DNA of 64,000 bases from Anaplasma capra (GTDB lineage Bacteria > Pseudomonadota > Alphaproteobacteria > Rickettsiales > Anaplasmataceae): assembly GCF_025628805.1 (NCBI RefSeq), contig NZ_JAOTBG010000006.1, positions 15,335-79,334 on the forward strand, in the 5' to 3' direction. This document shows positions 33,484 through 42,534 of the stretch, one piece after another. The position numbers were made by a program, and so were the translations under genes. The notes under the pieces were generated by a model. The model made no database searches and had not been told where the DNA came from. It saw nothing but the letters and a program-made list of their open reading frames with translations. Every line of letters starts with the position of its first letter. Within the stretch, counting starts at the first letter, position 1.

Positions 33484-34500
33484 ATGAGCCAAATTGCTGT
33501 TGTAGGGGCAACTGGGAATGTTGGCAGGCTGGTGTTGAAGGTTCTGAGCGAGCGGGGTGTTTCCGTTGACCAGGTTGTTGCGCTTTCTTCATCTGAGTCT
33601 GTAGGTAAACGCCTGAGCTACGGTGATGATCGCGAAATTCGGTGTGGTAGCCTTGATGAATACGATTTTCATGGGTCTGAGCTGGCCATTTTTGCCACCA
33701 GTGATGCTGTGTCGGAAAGATACGTTGATAGGGCAGTTAAATGCGGCTGTGTAGCCATAGATAGCTCATCTTGTTTTCGTATGGAGGCCGATGTCCCACT
33801 CGTTATCCCGGAGGTAAACCGAGATTCTCTGGCATCGTATACCAATAGAAATATAGTTGCGAGTCCCAATTGTTCAACTACACAAATGCTCATTGTGCTA
33901 AATCCGTTGTGTAAGGTGGCTGGCATAAAGCGGGTGGTAGCATCAACCTACCAATCTGTGTCTGGTATGGGGAGAGACGCTATGTCTGAGTTATATAACC
34001 AGACCAAGGCTGCGTTTGTTGGTCAAAAAGTTGAGCCAACGGAATTTCCCAGACAAATATCGTTTAACTGTATACCACATGTTGGTGATTTTTTGGACGA
34101 TGGATCCACTACTGAAGAGTGGAAGATGTCAGCCGAAACAAAGAAGATAATGGGGATAGATATAGAAGTTGCAGCAACCTGTGTCAGAGTTCCCGTTTTT
34201 GTGTGTCACTCGCAAGCCTTGAACATTGAGTTCCACAGCAAAATCTCTGTGGAAGAGGCATATGATGCACTTAGCGAAGCACCGGGTGTTCTCGTGCTGA
34301 ATCATGAAAGTAGCTTGCAATACGTAACCCCGATAGATTGTGTTGATGACGATGCAGTGTACGTCTCTAGGATTCGTGAAGACACAACAGTGCCGTATGG
34401 ACTGAGTATGTGGGTAGTATCAGACAATCTTAGAAAGGGCGCTGCGTTGAACTTGGTGCAAATTACACAAATCTTGGTAGACGAGTATCTAAATGTATAA
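33484..34500 (+). CDS. asd: Aspartate-semialdehyde dehydrogenase
   Basis: Asd reduces aspartyl phosphate to aspartate semialdehyde, feeding diaminopimelate/lysine and threonine branches. The 338-residue enzyme has the nucleotide motif AVVGATGNVGRL, IFATSDAVSERY, the catalytic Cys in SPNCSTTQML, and the STYQSVSGMGRDAM segment; CVRVPVFVCHSQALNIEF carries the substrate-binding His. In Anaplasmataceae a partial DAP route survives and may supply peptidoglycan precursors (inference). Directly follows ybaB, probably the same transcript. Confidence 0.95.
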   Translation: MSQIAVVGATGNVGRLVLKVLSERGVSVDQVVALSSSESVGKRLSYGDDREIRCGSLDEYDFHGSELAIFATSDAVSERYVDRAVKCGCVAIDSSSCFRMEADVPLVIPEVNRDSLASYTNRNIVASPNCSTTQMLIVLNPLCKVAGIKRVVASTYQSVSGMGRDAMSELYNQTKAAFVGQKVEPTEFPRQISFNCIPHVGDFLDDGSTTEEWKMSAETKKIMGIDIEVAATCVRVPVFVCHSQALNIEFHSKISVEEAYDALSEAPGVLVLNHESSLQYVTPIDCVDDDAVYVSRIREDTTVPYGLSMWVVSDNLRKGAALNLVQITQILVDEYLNV

Positions 34501-34610
34501 GGTGGTCGTACTCCAAGAGAGGCTGCACACTACGTCGTAGCATAGCACTTTTATTGATGAAGTGTAAACGTGTGAGATACCCTGGTCTCGGACCACTTGC
34601 CTCATTTTAG

Positions 34611-34639
34611 TTGATATTGGGCCGTTTCTGTGGTAGCAT
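34611..34639 (+). promoter_or_regulatory. Candidate sigma-70 promoter for the BAX-inhibitor-1 family gene
   Basis: TTGATA (34611-34616), a 17-base spacer and TAGCAT (34634-34639), with the start codon 32 bases further on. It lies in the 170-base gap after asd. Pattern match only. Confidence 0.45.
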
Positions 34640-34670
34640 GTGGGGTTTTCGAAGAGGATGGTTGTAATTT

Positions 34671-35372
34671 ATGAATGATTACAGTGCCCAGTTTCAGGGT
34701 GCGTACTACTGCGCGGGGCTTAGGAGCTACTTGGTTAAGGTATACAACTATATGGCTGCGGCTCTTGGGCTTACCGGTGCTGTCGCTCTGGTGGCTTCCT
34801 TTTCTCATGGATTGATGAACGTTCTATATGGGACTCCGCTACATTGGGTGGTGTCTCTTGCTCCTATTGTGATGGTGTTCTTTCTTTCCTCGAGAGTGCA
34901 CAGCATGAGCATGCGATCGGTGATGTTCGCGTTTTTTGGGTTTGCTGCGATGATGGGGCTTTCCCTGTCGTACGTGTTTATGGTGTATACTGCCCATAGT
35001 ATAGCCAGGGTTTTCTTCATATCCTCTGCGATGTTTGGTGTTATGGCGTTGTATGGTAATACCACCAAGCGGGATCTATCTAAGTTCGGTGCCTTTCTCA
35101 TTATGGGGGTAGTAGGGCTGCTGATAGCTTCAGTTGTGAACATATTTGTGGCTAGCGGGCCGCTGCATTTCGCCATATCTCTGGTTGCAGTTGTGGTGTT
35201 TACAGCGATGACTGCTTTTGACGCTCAGAGGATCCGGGATATGTATTACCGTCTCAGTGACGGCTCTGAGGTTACCTCCAGCAAGATGGCTGTGATGGGT
35301 GCCACCAGCCTGTACTTCAACTACATAAACATTTTCCTGAGTCTACTGCACCTTGTTGGGGACCGTAGGTAG
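34671..35372 (+). CDS. BAX inhibitor-1 (YccA/YbhL) family membrane protein
   Basis: The 233-residue product has seven hydrophobic helices and the family pattern: GLTGAVALVASFSHG, FFGFAAMMGLSLSYVFMVYT, FFISSAMFGVMALYGNTTKRDLSKFGAFLIMG, FTAMTAFDAQRIRDMY (the conserved DAQ) and SLYFNYINIFLSLLHLVG. Bacterial members affect calcium leak and proteolysis at the membrane. The substrate and role here are unknown. tsaE begins at the stop on the same strand. Confidence 0.9.
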   Translation: MNDYSAQFQGAYYCAGLRSYLVKVYNYMAAALGLTGAVALVASFSHGLMNVLYGTPLHWVVSLAPIVMVFFLSSRVHSMSMRSVMFAFFGFAAMMGLSLSYVFMVYTAHSIARVFFISSAMFGVMALYGNTTKRDLSKFGAFLIMGVVGLLIASVVNIFVASGPLHFAISLVAVVVFTAMTAFDAQRIRDMYYRLSDGSEVTSSKMAVMGATSLYFNYINIFLSLLHLVGDRR

Positions 35373-35861
35373 GTGTGCGCTCCTACGCCTCCCTTGGTGA
35401 AAGGAGGGGGGGGTGAGGGGTTCGTCATCCGCCGCCGCCGGCTGGGCCTTAGTTCCTTGTGTGAGGTAGCCGCGGGTTTATCTCGGTTTTTGACCGGGGA
35501 TATGTCGGTCTCTGTGAGTGGGGATTTGGGCGTCGGGAAGACTGAGTTTTGTAGGTGTATAGTCTGTGCGCTGTCTAGTTCGAGTTTTCTAGGTAGTCCC
35601 ACGTTTAGTATAGTGCATGAGTATGAATGCTGTGGCTTCCTGCTCTATCATGTGGATTTGTATAGGATATCTTCGGTTAAGGAAGCCCAAGAAGTTGGTC
35701 TTTTCGATATCTTAAGCGGAAATTTGGTTCTGGTTGAGTGGCCGGAAGTTCTTGGCAGCTGCGTGAAATTCGATATAAAGCTCAGTATAACCAACTCCAA
35801 GGAAGGGGGTGACATGCGTGACCTAGTTATCGTGTCTAAAATAGGCAAGCTTCCTATTTAA
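35373..35861 (+). CDS. tsaE: tRNA threonylcarbamoyladenosine ATPase TsaE
   Basis: TsaE is the ATPase that supports TsaB/TsaD in making t6A37 in tRNA. The 162-residue product has Walker A GDLGVGKTEF at 50-59, LGSPTFSIVHEY, and YHVDLYRISSVKEAQEVG with VLVEWPE, all family hallmarks. The first 16 residues are Gly/Pro-rich and unlike the family; the start is uncertain and GTG 35397 is an alternative. The start overlaps or abuts the BAX-inhibitor gene stop. Confidence 0.88.
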   Translation: MCAPTPPLVKGGGGEGFVIRRRRLGLSSLCEVAAGLSRFLTGDMSVSVSGDLGVGKTEFCRCIVCALSSSSFLGSPTFSIVHEYECCGFLLYHVDLYRISSVKEAQEVGLFDILSGNLVLVEWPEVLGSCVKFDIKLSITNSKEGGDMRDLVIVSKIGKLPI

Positions 35862-36061
35862 CTGTGTGCGGAGCTTCTCTGCGGGTATACGGAGGTAGGT
35901 GATGCGTCACGACGCACCGTTGTGGTGGGGCGGCCGCCAGTCTGAGACAAAACTGTACCCATATAGGCAACGTTATTTGTAGAGGGTGAACGTTTGCAGG
36001 ATTCTCGGAAAGCGAGATGTGTAAAGAGCCAATGCGGGAGGGGACCTACGACTGGTGCCCG

Positions 36062-36640
36062 CTACTGTAGGGTGGAAGAGGAAGATGACGACCTTTTGCT
36101 GCCGAATATCATGCTCATCACGTTTCCATCCATTCTAGGAGATGACTCAGGCCTAGCCACCCCCTCGGTGTCGTTCACCAGGCGATCTAGGATACACAGC
36201 CCAACTTCTTTGTACTGCAGCTCGCGCCCTACAAACCTTATGGACACTTTGACCTTGTTTCCCTTCTCTATGAACCCTTTGAGGTTGTTTAGCTTGATGT
36301 TGTAGTCGTTATCTTCAATGTTGAGCCTAAACTTAAGCTCCTTCAAGGAGGAAGACCTATGCTTTTTCGGGCCACCAAGCTTCTTTTTGTTGTACTTCTG
36401 CTTGCTGTAGTTAAATATCTTGCATACCGGGAACTCCTCCTCGCTGACTACCTCGACTAGGTCGAGTCCCGCTTCCCTTGCCCTGGCCACGGCCTCTTCT
36501 ATATCGACCACACCGACCATGGAACCCTCTTCATCAACGAGCCTAACTTTTTTGGCGGTTATCGCTTCGTTAACCCTCGGTCCTTTTTTCTCCACTCCTG
36601 ACCTATGAACCCCAACAAAGGAACTAGCGCATGCTAACAC
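36062..36640 (-). CDS. infC: Translation initiation factor IF-3
   Basis: IF-3 keeps ribosomal subunits apart and proofreads start codons. The product contains RVNEAITAKKVRLVDEEG at the N-terminal domain, CKIFNYSKQKY, and KELKFRLNIEDNDYNIKL of the C-terminal domain. No ATG lies before the conserved part; GTG 36640 (inside thrS) and GTG 36595 are candidates, the latter giving 177 residues. A rare start codon fits the known habit of infC. The Ser-rich tail is unusual. It overlaps the thrS stop, the common thrS-infC pair. Confidence 0.93.
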   Translation of the reverse strand: MLACASSFVGVHRSGVEKKGPRVNEAITAKKVRLVDEEGSMVGVVDIEEAVARAREAGLDLVEVVSEEEFPVCKIFNYSKQKYNKKKLGGPKKHRSSSLKELKFRLNIEDNDYNIKLNNLKGFIEKGNKVKVSIRFVGRELQYKEVGLCILDRLVNDTEGVARPESSPRMDGNVMSMIFGSKRSSSSSSTLQ

Positions 36641-38534
36641 AAGTCAACAAGGTTTTCAATGCTTTATCGGCCTCCATTCGACAAGTCTCGGCCGACCCGT
36701 GACGCCTAACCGACACGAACCCCCTTCCAGCCTCGCTCTTTCCCACCACCCATACTATAGGCACTTTGTTAAAAATCGATTTACGTATTTTGTGACTTAT
36801 ATTTTCCTTTGTTGAGTCTAATTTTGTGCGCACGTTTTGCTGCAGTGCCATATCCATCAAATTTCTAGCGTATTCTTCTACCTCTTCGCTTACAGTGAGT
36901 ATTTCCAATTGCACGGGTGCAAGCCATGGCGGAACATTACCTGCGTAGTGCTCGATCAAAATTCCTATGAACCTTTCAATTGTTCCTAGAATTGCTCTGT
37001 GTATTATTACAGGGTTGTGTTTTTTGCCATCTTCTCCCATATAGAAGGCGTCCAATCTACTAGAAAGCACGAAGTCCAGCTGTACAGTGCCACATTGCCA
37101 TTCTCTACCAACAGCATCTTTGAGGGTGAATTCCAACTTGGGCCCGTAAAAGGCCCCCTCGCCTTTATTGATTGTATACTCTACTCCTGCCTCATTCATA
37201 GACTCCATCAAAGATTGTTCAGATCTGTCCCATATTTCATCTGATCCCATCCTATTATCTGGGCGGTCAGAGAGCTTGACCGTTATGTTGTCAAAACCAA
37301 AGTCTTTGTATACTTCCACGAGTAGCTTGTAAAACCGTAGCACCTCATCTTTAACTTGTTCATGCGTGCAAAATATGTGTGCATCGTCTTGGGTGAAGCC
37401 CCTAACTCTCATCAGCCCGTAGAGTGCGCCTGAGGCCTCATTTCTGTGGCACATGCCGAACTCTGCCATGCGTATAGGTAGCTCCTTGTAGCTCCTCGTT
37501 TTTGATTTGAATATTTGTACGTGACATGGACAATTCATAGGCTTTATGGCAAGTGCCTTTTTATCGTCCTCAATCACAAACATGTTTTCTTTAAACTTCT
37601 CCCAATGACCAGATTTCTCCCACAACGTTCTATCCAGCATTATAGGGGTCTTTACCTCGCAGTACCCGTTCTCCTTGAGTTTACATCTGATGTACTCTTC
37701 TATTGTGAGGTACAGTGTCCACCCTTTGTCGTGCCAAAATACCTGACCGAGCGCTTCGTCCTGTATATGAAACCAGCCCAAATCTTTGGCTATCCTTCTA
37801 TGGTCCCTCTTTTCTGCTTCCTGTAGTGCATGCACATAAGATTCAAGTGCTTCGCTGCTATGCCACGCCGTGCCGTAAACACGCTGTAGCATCCTATTTT
37901 GAGAGTCGCCGCGCCAATAAGCTCCAGAAATTTTCATGAGCTTGAACGCTTTGACGTACTTTGCGGATGGGGCATGTGGCCCTCTGCAGAGATCTATAAA
38001 TTCTCCATGCCTATAAACTGTTATCTCTTCGCAATCAGGAATCTCTGACAAGATTTCCAATTTGTAGCGCTCACCCGAGTCTTTAAAAAACTTTATGGCT
38101 TGTTTCCTAGTCCAAACTTCTCTAACAAACTTTTCATCCTTATTGATAATGTCTGCCATTTTTTGTTCTATGGCTTCGAAGTCCGCTTCAGATAAACTGT
38201 GTTGGAGATCAAAATCGTAATAGAACCCGCTCTCTATGGTAGGTCCAATTGCCAACTTAGTATCTGGAAAAATTTCTCTGATTGCTCTAGCCATAATGTG
38301 AGCCGCATCGTGCCTGATTATCTCCGTTCCCGCGGCGCTTTCCGCTGTTATGGGGCTTACATAGCTGTCTTTACTTATCGGGATTGCCAGATCCTGCGGA
38401 TTTCCATCCACTAATAATGCAACTATAGATTCCATAATGTCGGGAAACATGGTTTCTGCTACCTCGAATCCCGTAACATGCTTGTGAAACTCTGCCTCTT
38501 TTTTCTCTGGGAAAGAGGTGGTAATGTTTATCAT
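36624..38534 (-). CDS. thrS: Threonyl-tRNA synthetase
   Basis: The roughly 636-residue class II enzyme starts with a TGS-like domain, followed by the SAD editing domain (HDAAHIMARAIREIFPDTKLAIGP, containing the HxxxH motif) and the catalytic core (MNCPCHVQIF, RMAEFGMCHRNEASGAL, RGFTQDDAHIFC), with a C-terminal anticodon domain. ATG 38534 leaves the normal MINITT-type beginning. Zinc ligand Cys and His residues are retained. It converges with nothing; pncC-like begins on the other strand 67 bases away. Confidence 0.96.
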   Translation of the reverse strand: MINITTSFPEKKEAEFHKHVTGFEVAETMFPDIMESIVALLVDGNPQDLAIPISKDSYVSPITAESAAGTEIIRHDAAHIMARAIREIFPDTKLAIGPTIESGFYYDFDLQHSLSEADFEAIEQKMADIINKDEKFVREVWTRKQAIKFFKDSGERYKLEILSEIPDCEEITVYRHGEFIDLCRGPHAPSAKYVKAFKLMKISGAYWRGDSQNRMLQRVYGTAWHSSEALESYVHALQEAEKRDHRRIAKDLGWFHIQDEALGQVFWHDKGWTLYLTIEEYIRCKLKENGYCEVKTPIMLDRTLWEKSGHWEKFKENMFVIEDDKKALAIKPMNCPCHVQIFKSKTRSYKELPIRMAEFGMCHRNEASGALYGLMRVRGFTQDDAHIFCTHEQVKDEVLRFYKLLVEVYKDFGFDNITVKLSDRPDNRMGSDEIWDRSEQSLMESMNEAGVEYTINKGEGAFYGPKLEFTLKDAVGREWQCGTVQLDFVLSSRLDAFYMGEDGKKHNPVIIHRAILGTIERFIGILIEHYAGNVPPWLAPVQLEILTVSEEVEEYARNLMDMALQQNVRTKLDSTKENISHKIRKSIFNKVPIVWVVGKSEAGRGFVSVRRHGSAETCRMEADKALKTLLTCVSMR

Positions 38535-38601
38535 GGGCAGCAACTTCCCTAGGGAGAGACATGCTATAATAATTCTATTTGCGCTCTGTAGCGAGTTTTA
38601 T

Positions 38602-39132
38602 ATGCTAATTTCTAAGGCTCTAATTGGGAAAGCGGAAGTCTGTATACAGCATTTACGCAAGAGGAACTTAAAAGTATCTTTCGCTGAATCGTGCACCGGG
38701 GGGCTGCTTTCGTTCGTTTTTTCGTGTGTTCCCGGGGTTTCCGATGTTTTATTTTCTTCTGTAGTAGTCTACAAAACACACTCAAAGTGTGTGGTACTTG
38801 AGGTGCCGCAACGAGAGATAGAAAAATACGGCGTTGTGAGTGAGCAGGTCGCCGGAATGATGGCTGAGGGTGCACTTAGGGCGCTAGGACACCATGCTGA
38901 CATTGTGCTTTCGGTAACCGGTACCGCTGGCCACGCGGTACACGGTACGGAACCTGTGCCCCCGGATCCGGAAACGGGGACTGTTTACATGGGGTTGGCT
39001 AGGCGCAACTCCAGGGTTAAAGTCCGCCGGTATGACCTAGGATGCATTACGCGGTTCGAGGTTCAAGAAGCAGCAGTGGAAAAGGCAATAGACTTCATAG
39101 AAATGGCGATATTCCCTGATGGAGCCTCCTAA
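38602..39132 (+). CDS. CinA C-terminal domain protein (nicotinamide-nucleotide amidase, PncC type)
   Basis: The 176-residue product has the domain signature KVSFAESCTGGLLS with the nucleophilic Ser, VVYKTHSKCVVLEVP, and the GTAGHAVHGTEP region. PncC hydrolyses NMN to nicotinate mononucleotide in NAD recycling, which fits the nadA and nadC genes in the window. ATG 38602 is preferred since the 28 residues before it are not conserved. The stop overlaps the rplS stop by 4 bases on opposite strands. Confidence 0.88.
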   Translation: MLISKALIGKAEVCIQHLRKRNLKVSFAESCTGGLLSFVFSCVPGVSDVLFSSVVVYKTHSKCVVLEVPQREIEKYGVVSEQVAGMMAEGALRALGHHADIVLSVTGTAGHAVHGTEPVPPDPETGTVYMGLARRNSRVKVRRYDLGCITRFEVQEAAVEKAIDFIEMAIFPDGAS

Positions 39133-39530
39133 GCGGATCGCCGCTGGCTGGCAACAACACCCTTTCTGCGGGCATCCGTAGATTCCTTAATTCTTGCAGC
39201 TTTGCCGAACAGCTTAAGTATGTAGTACAGCTTGGCCCTACTCACCTTACCATACCTCACCACTTCTATGGACTTGACATTGGGAGAGTGCAGGAAAACT
39301 TGCAGTTGTATACTCTCATTATGGCTAATCTTACGGAGAGTGAAGGACGAATGCAGGCCTCTATTGCGCTTTTTTATGCACACTCCCTCAAAGGTTTGTA
39401 GCCTCCAGTTGACACCATCGAAGACGTTTACTGCGACTTTAACTGTATCTCCAGGGAGAAAGTGCGGCTTTTCAACACCAGACAATGACTCTATTTGTTT
39501 CTTATTAAACCTTTCTAGCACGTTACTCAT
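39129..39530 (-). CDS. rplS: Ribosomal protein L19
   Basis: The 133-residue product shows the L19 signature [43 protein letters not shown], then [22 protein letters not shown]. It sits at the 30S/50S interface of the large subunit. Last gene of the rimM-trmD-rplS order; it overlaps trmD by 8 bases. The usual rpsP leader of this operon is missing here. Confidence 0.97.
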   Translation of the reverse strand: MSNVLERFNKKQIESLSGVEKPHFLPGDTVKVAVNVFDGVNWRLQTFEGVCIKKRNRGLHSSFTLRKISHNESIQLQVFLHSPNVKSIEVVRYGKVSRAKLYYILKLFGKAARIKESTDARRKGVVASQRRSA

Positions 39531-40221
39531 CTTTATCTCCGTTACACTTACTGAGCGGCAAGTCAGGACGCCTGCGCTCCGTAATAATTCTGGACACCGT
39601 ACGCCTCCAAAGCTCGATTTCCCTGTGATTCCCCCTCAAGAGAACATCGGGAACCGCAACTCCTCTCCACTCGGCTGGTCTCGTATACTGCGGGTACTCA
39701 AGGCCGTCACCAAAGCTTTCGCTATTGAGGCTGTCACTGTTACCAACAGTACCAGGGATCATCCTAACACACGAGTCAATCAGCACCATGGCTGCCAACT
39801 CTCCACCGGAAATCACATAGTCTCCTATGCTAAGCTCCTGGAAACTGTAGAAGTCAATAACCCTCTCGTCCACACCTTCAAAGCGCCCACAGAGTAAAGT
39901 TATATTGTCAAAACGAATGATTTGTCTAGATATATCTTGCGTTAGCCTCTCACCTCTTGGGGAGGTGTAGATTAGCTTGGTATTGGGATGTGCCTCCAGT
40001 ACGCTATCTATGCATCTGCCCAGCACGTCGGCCTTCATAAGCATACCGGGGCCACCGCCGTACGGCCTGTCATCGACCGTCAGATGTTTGTTGTTGGTGA
40101 ATGCTCTAATATCCACCACATTCAGGGACCACAAACCCTTTCTTAGCGCATTGCCAATGGTAGAATACCCTAGCGGGCCTGGAAACATGTCTGGGACTAT
40201 GGTCAGGACATTGAAAATCAT
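39523..40221 (-). CDS. trmD: tRNA (guanine-N1)-methyltransferase TrmD
   Basis: TrmD methylates G37 of tRNAs with a G36, preventing frameshifts. The 232-residue SPOUT protein starts [15 protein letters not shown] and contains [46 protein letters not shown] and [17 protein letters not shown], which are the AdoMet-knot and catalytic segments. All intact. It overlaps rimM by 4 bases and rplS by 8. Confidence 0.97.
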   Translation of the reverse strand: MIFNVLTIVPDMFPGPLGYSTIGNALRKGLWSLNVVDIRAFTNNKHLTVDDRPYGGGPGMLMKADVLGRCIDSVLEAHPNTKLIYTSPRGERLTQDISRQIIRFDNITLLCGRFEGVDERVIDFYSFQELSIGDYVISGGELAAMVLIDSCVRMIPGTVGNSDSLNSESFGDGLEYPQYTRPAEWRGVAVPDVLLRGNHREIELWRRTVSRIITERRRPDLPLSKCNGDKDE

Positions 40222-40745
40222 ACGCTGCCAACACCTATAACCTCGGGGGGAACTATGGTTACAATTCCCCTATCCACACTCACAACAGGAAAAACTGACT
40301 TAGAAAAAGGTACCATGACCAATTTGCCGTTGCTTGTAGATAACTCCACGACGTTACATGATCCAAAATTAAAAACGGCCGAGATTACTCCGTACACTGT
40401 ACCGTCCTCAAGCTTAGCATCCATTCCTACAAGTTCACTGCTGTAAAATTCATCTTCCTGCAACTTAGGTAAGCTGGTTTTTCTTATATAGAGGCGCTTA
40501 CCCCGCAGTTTTTCTGAATCTGTTCTGGATTCGACTCCCCTGAATTTTGCTATAACGCTGTCCGCTCCCAATACTGACACCACCGTGACTTCAAAATGGT
40601 TATGCCCATCAGTCAAGGGACCGTAGGCGGATATGTTAGATGGGTCCTCTGTAAATGTCTTAACTTTCACAAGCCCCCGTACCCCGTGCGGTGCGCGCAC
40701 CGCACACAGAAGTACCATACTACTATCATTAATCATGGCTTTCAA
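40218..40745 (-). CDS. rimM: 16S rRNA processing protein RimM
   Basis: RimM helps assemble the 30S head by binding S19. The 175-residue product has the N-terminal [24 protein letters not shown] domain, [18 protein letters not shown], and a PRC-barrel C terminus with [18 protein letters not shown]. Starts at 40745, 40736 or 40718 are all possible. It is the first gene of this rimM-trmD-rplS set. Confidence 0.93.
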   Translation of the reverse strand: MKAMINDSSMVLLCAVRAPHGVRGLVKVKTFTEDPSNISAYGPLTDGHNHFEVTVVSVLGADSVIAKFRGVESRTDSEKLRGKRLYIRKTSLPKLQEDEFYSSELVGMDAKLEDGTVYGVISAVFNFGSCNVVELSTSNGKLVMVPFSKSVFPVVSVDRGIVTIVPPEVIGVGSV

Positions 40746-40805
40746 ACGCTGCGTACTCTCTTAAAACTTTACATTCTGGGATAACGCTCTTCAATCTTAA
40801 TGTAT

Positions 40806-41645
40806 CTAAAGCTTGTGCAACATTTGCAAAAACTCCTCACACTTTCCCTCATCGCGAAAATTTAGAGTAATCCTCTTACCGCTTTTTCTTACTCGAACTT
40901 CAGTATCCAACCTGCCAGGTAGAAAATTTTCAATATGCATTATAGTAGCCTGCACGAAATCTCTGTGATTTTGCAAATCTTTTACCATAACCTCTGTTTC
41001 TCTCACGCTCATCCCCGAAGATAAAATCCTTTCAGCCAGCTCTTCAGGGTTTTCTACATTCAAAAGACATCTAGCGTGGCCAAAAGATATGGCCCTGTCA
41101 CTTATGAGGCGCTTCACAGAGTCTGGTAACGCGAGGATGCGCAGCATATTAGTTACATGGCTCCTGCTTTTACCAAGTATTGTGGCAAGACTTTCGTGCG
41201 TGTGCCTAAACTCGTCTATCAACTTCCTATACGACTCAGCTTCCTCTAATGCTGTTAGGTCTTCTCGCTGAATATTCTCGATTACTGAAATCTCCAAGCA
41301 CTCGCTGTCGCTCACATTCCTAATGATGACAGGCACCTCTGTCAATTTTGCGGCGATGCTTGCCCTCCACCTTCTTTCCCCAGCTATAATTTCATACCTA
41401 CTGCCTGCCACATCTTTTCTGACTATAATCGGCTGAATAAGCCCCTTTTTGGCGATTGAATTTGCTAACTCCTTGATCGAGGCCTGATCAAACTTCTGTC
41501 TGGGCTGGAACCTTCCTGGGTGAAGCATATTGACCTTAAGGCTTACAGGGACCTCTGTGTCTACAGAGAAAGAAACCAGTGAGCGATCTGTAATCTCTTC
41601 TTCTCCGATTAGTTCCAGAATACCCTTGCCCAGAGATCGCTTCAT
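40806..41645 (-). CDS. parB: Chromosome partitioning protein ParB
   Basis: ParB spreads from parS as a CTP-dependent clamp. The 279-residue product has the N-terminal QPRQKFDQASIKELANSI and EIIAGERRWRASIAA (CTP box GERRxRA), the ENIQREDLTALEEAESYRKL segment, an HTH (SLATILGKSRSHVTNMLRIL) and a dimerisation C terminus. ATG 41645 overlaps the parA stop by 4 bases (ATGA), giving the parAB operon. A parS site lies about 900 bases upstream of parB. Confidence 0.96.
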   Translation of the reverse strand: MKRSLGKGILELIGEEEITDRSLVSFSVDTEVPVSLKVNMLHPGRFQPRQKFDQASIKELANSIAKKGLIQPIIVRKDVAGSRYEIIAGERRWRASIAAKLTEVPVIIRNVSDSECLEISVIENIQREDLTALEEAESYRKLIDEFRHTHESLATILGKSRSHVTNMLRILALPDSVKRLISDRAISFGHARCLLNVENPEELAERILSSGMSVRETEVMVKDLQNHRDFVQATIMHIENFLPGRLDTEVRVRKSGKRITLNFRDEGKCEEFLQMLHKL

Positions 41646-42448
41646 TGTTTTTGCCCTATAACTTCTTCCATCCCAAGCACTCGATGCCCATTCTGCTGTG
41701 CGAGTATTTCCTTTGCTAGGTATATATAAGACTGCGAACCCGGACACTTGTAGTCGTAAATTATTGCAGGCTTACCATGTGATGGAGCCTCAGATAACCT
41801 AACGTTTCTCGGAATGACTGTTTTGTATACATTCTCGCGCAAGTGCACCCTTATGTTATCCTCAACCTGCTCACTAAGGTTATTTCTGCGGTCGTACATA
41901 GTTAGTAGAATTCCCTCAATTGTCAGGGCGGGATTGAGGCGCTTTTTGACAAGATTTATGGTCTTCATCAAGTGCTTTAACCCCTCAAGCGCAAAAAACT
42001 CGCATTGCATTGGGATGATGACAGAACTAGCTGCAGCTAGTGCATTTATGGTAAGTAGCCCCAGTGAGGGGGGGCAGTCTACGAAAATATACTGGTATCC
42101 ACTTGCATTCGACAAACGATTTTTGAGCACAAATTCCCTGGATTCCATGGGTGCGAGCCCCAATTCTGCTGCTGACAGATCTATGGTGGAGGGGGTAATT
42201 GACAGATTAGGTATGCAAGTTTCTCTGGTTGCGCATGCTATGGGCTGATCATCAATCAACACTCTATATATATCAGGTGACCTTTCAGAATAAGCAATTC
42301 CCAGGCCGCTACTGCTATTCCCCTGTGGATCTAGGTCCACCAGTAAGGTTGATTTTCCAACAACGGCAAACGCCGTAGCTAGGTTTATGCTAGTTGTAGT
42401 CTTGCCGACGCCACCCTTCTGATTTACAACTGCGAAAACCTTAGCCAT
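41642..42448 (-). CDS. parA: Chromosome partitioning ATPase ParA
   Basis: ParA is the Walker-type ATPase that moves ParB-parS complexes over the nucleoid. The 268-residue protein begins AKVFAVVNQKGGVGKTTTSI (deviant Walker A), then LLVDLDPQGNSSSGLG and FVDCPPSLGLLTINAL (Walker B), typical of the chromosomal Soj type without an N-terminal HTH. ATG 42448 gives the canonical N terminus. It lies 86 bases upstream-side of ybeY's stop, where parS is located. Confidence 0.96.
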   Translation of the reverse strand: MAKVFAVVNQKGGVGKTTTSINLATAFAVVGKSTLLVDLDPQGNSSSGLGIAYSERSPDIYRVLIDDQPIACATRETCIPNLSITPSTIDLSAAELGLAPMESREFVLKNRLSNASGYQYIFVDCPPSLGLLTINALAAASSVIIPMQCEFFALEGLKHLMKTINLVKKRLNPALTIEGILLTMYDRRNNLSEQVEDNIRVHLRENVYKTVIPRNVRLSEAPSHGKPAIIYDYKCPGSQSYIYLAKEILAQQNGHRVLGMEEVIGQKQ

Positions 42449-42534
42449 TGGCAATACCATCCACTGTCACGATTATACGTAAGCCGCGGATATTGTCACT
42501 TCATATTTTATTTAGGCATGGAGAATAGGGGTGC

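Noticed and set aside
35862-36061. Possible structured RNA between tsaE and infC
   Set aside because: Some short inverted repeats are visible, but no conserved core of RNase P, tmRNA or 6S RNA was recognised. Too weak to call.
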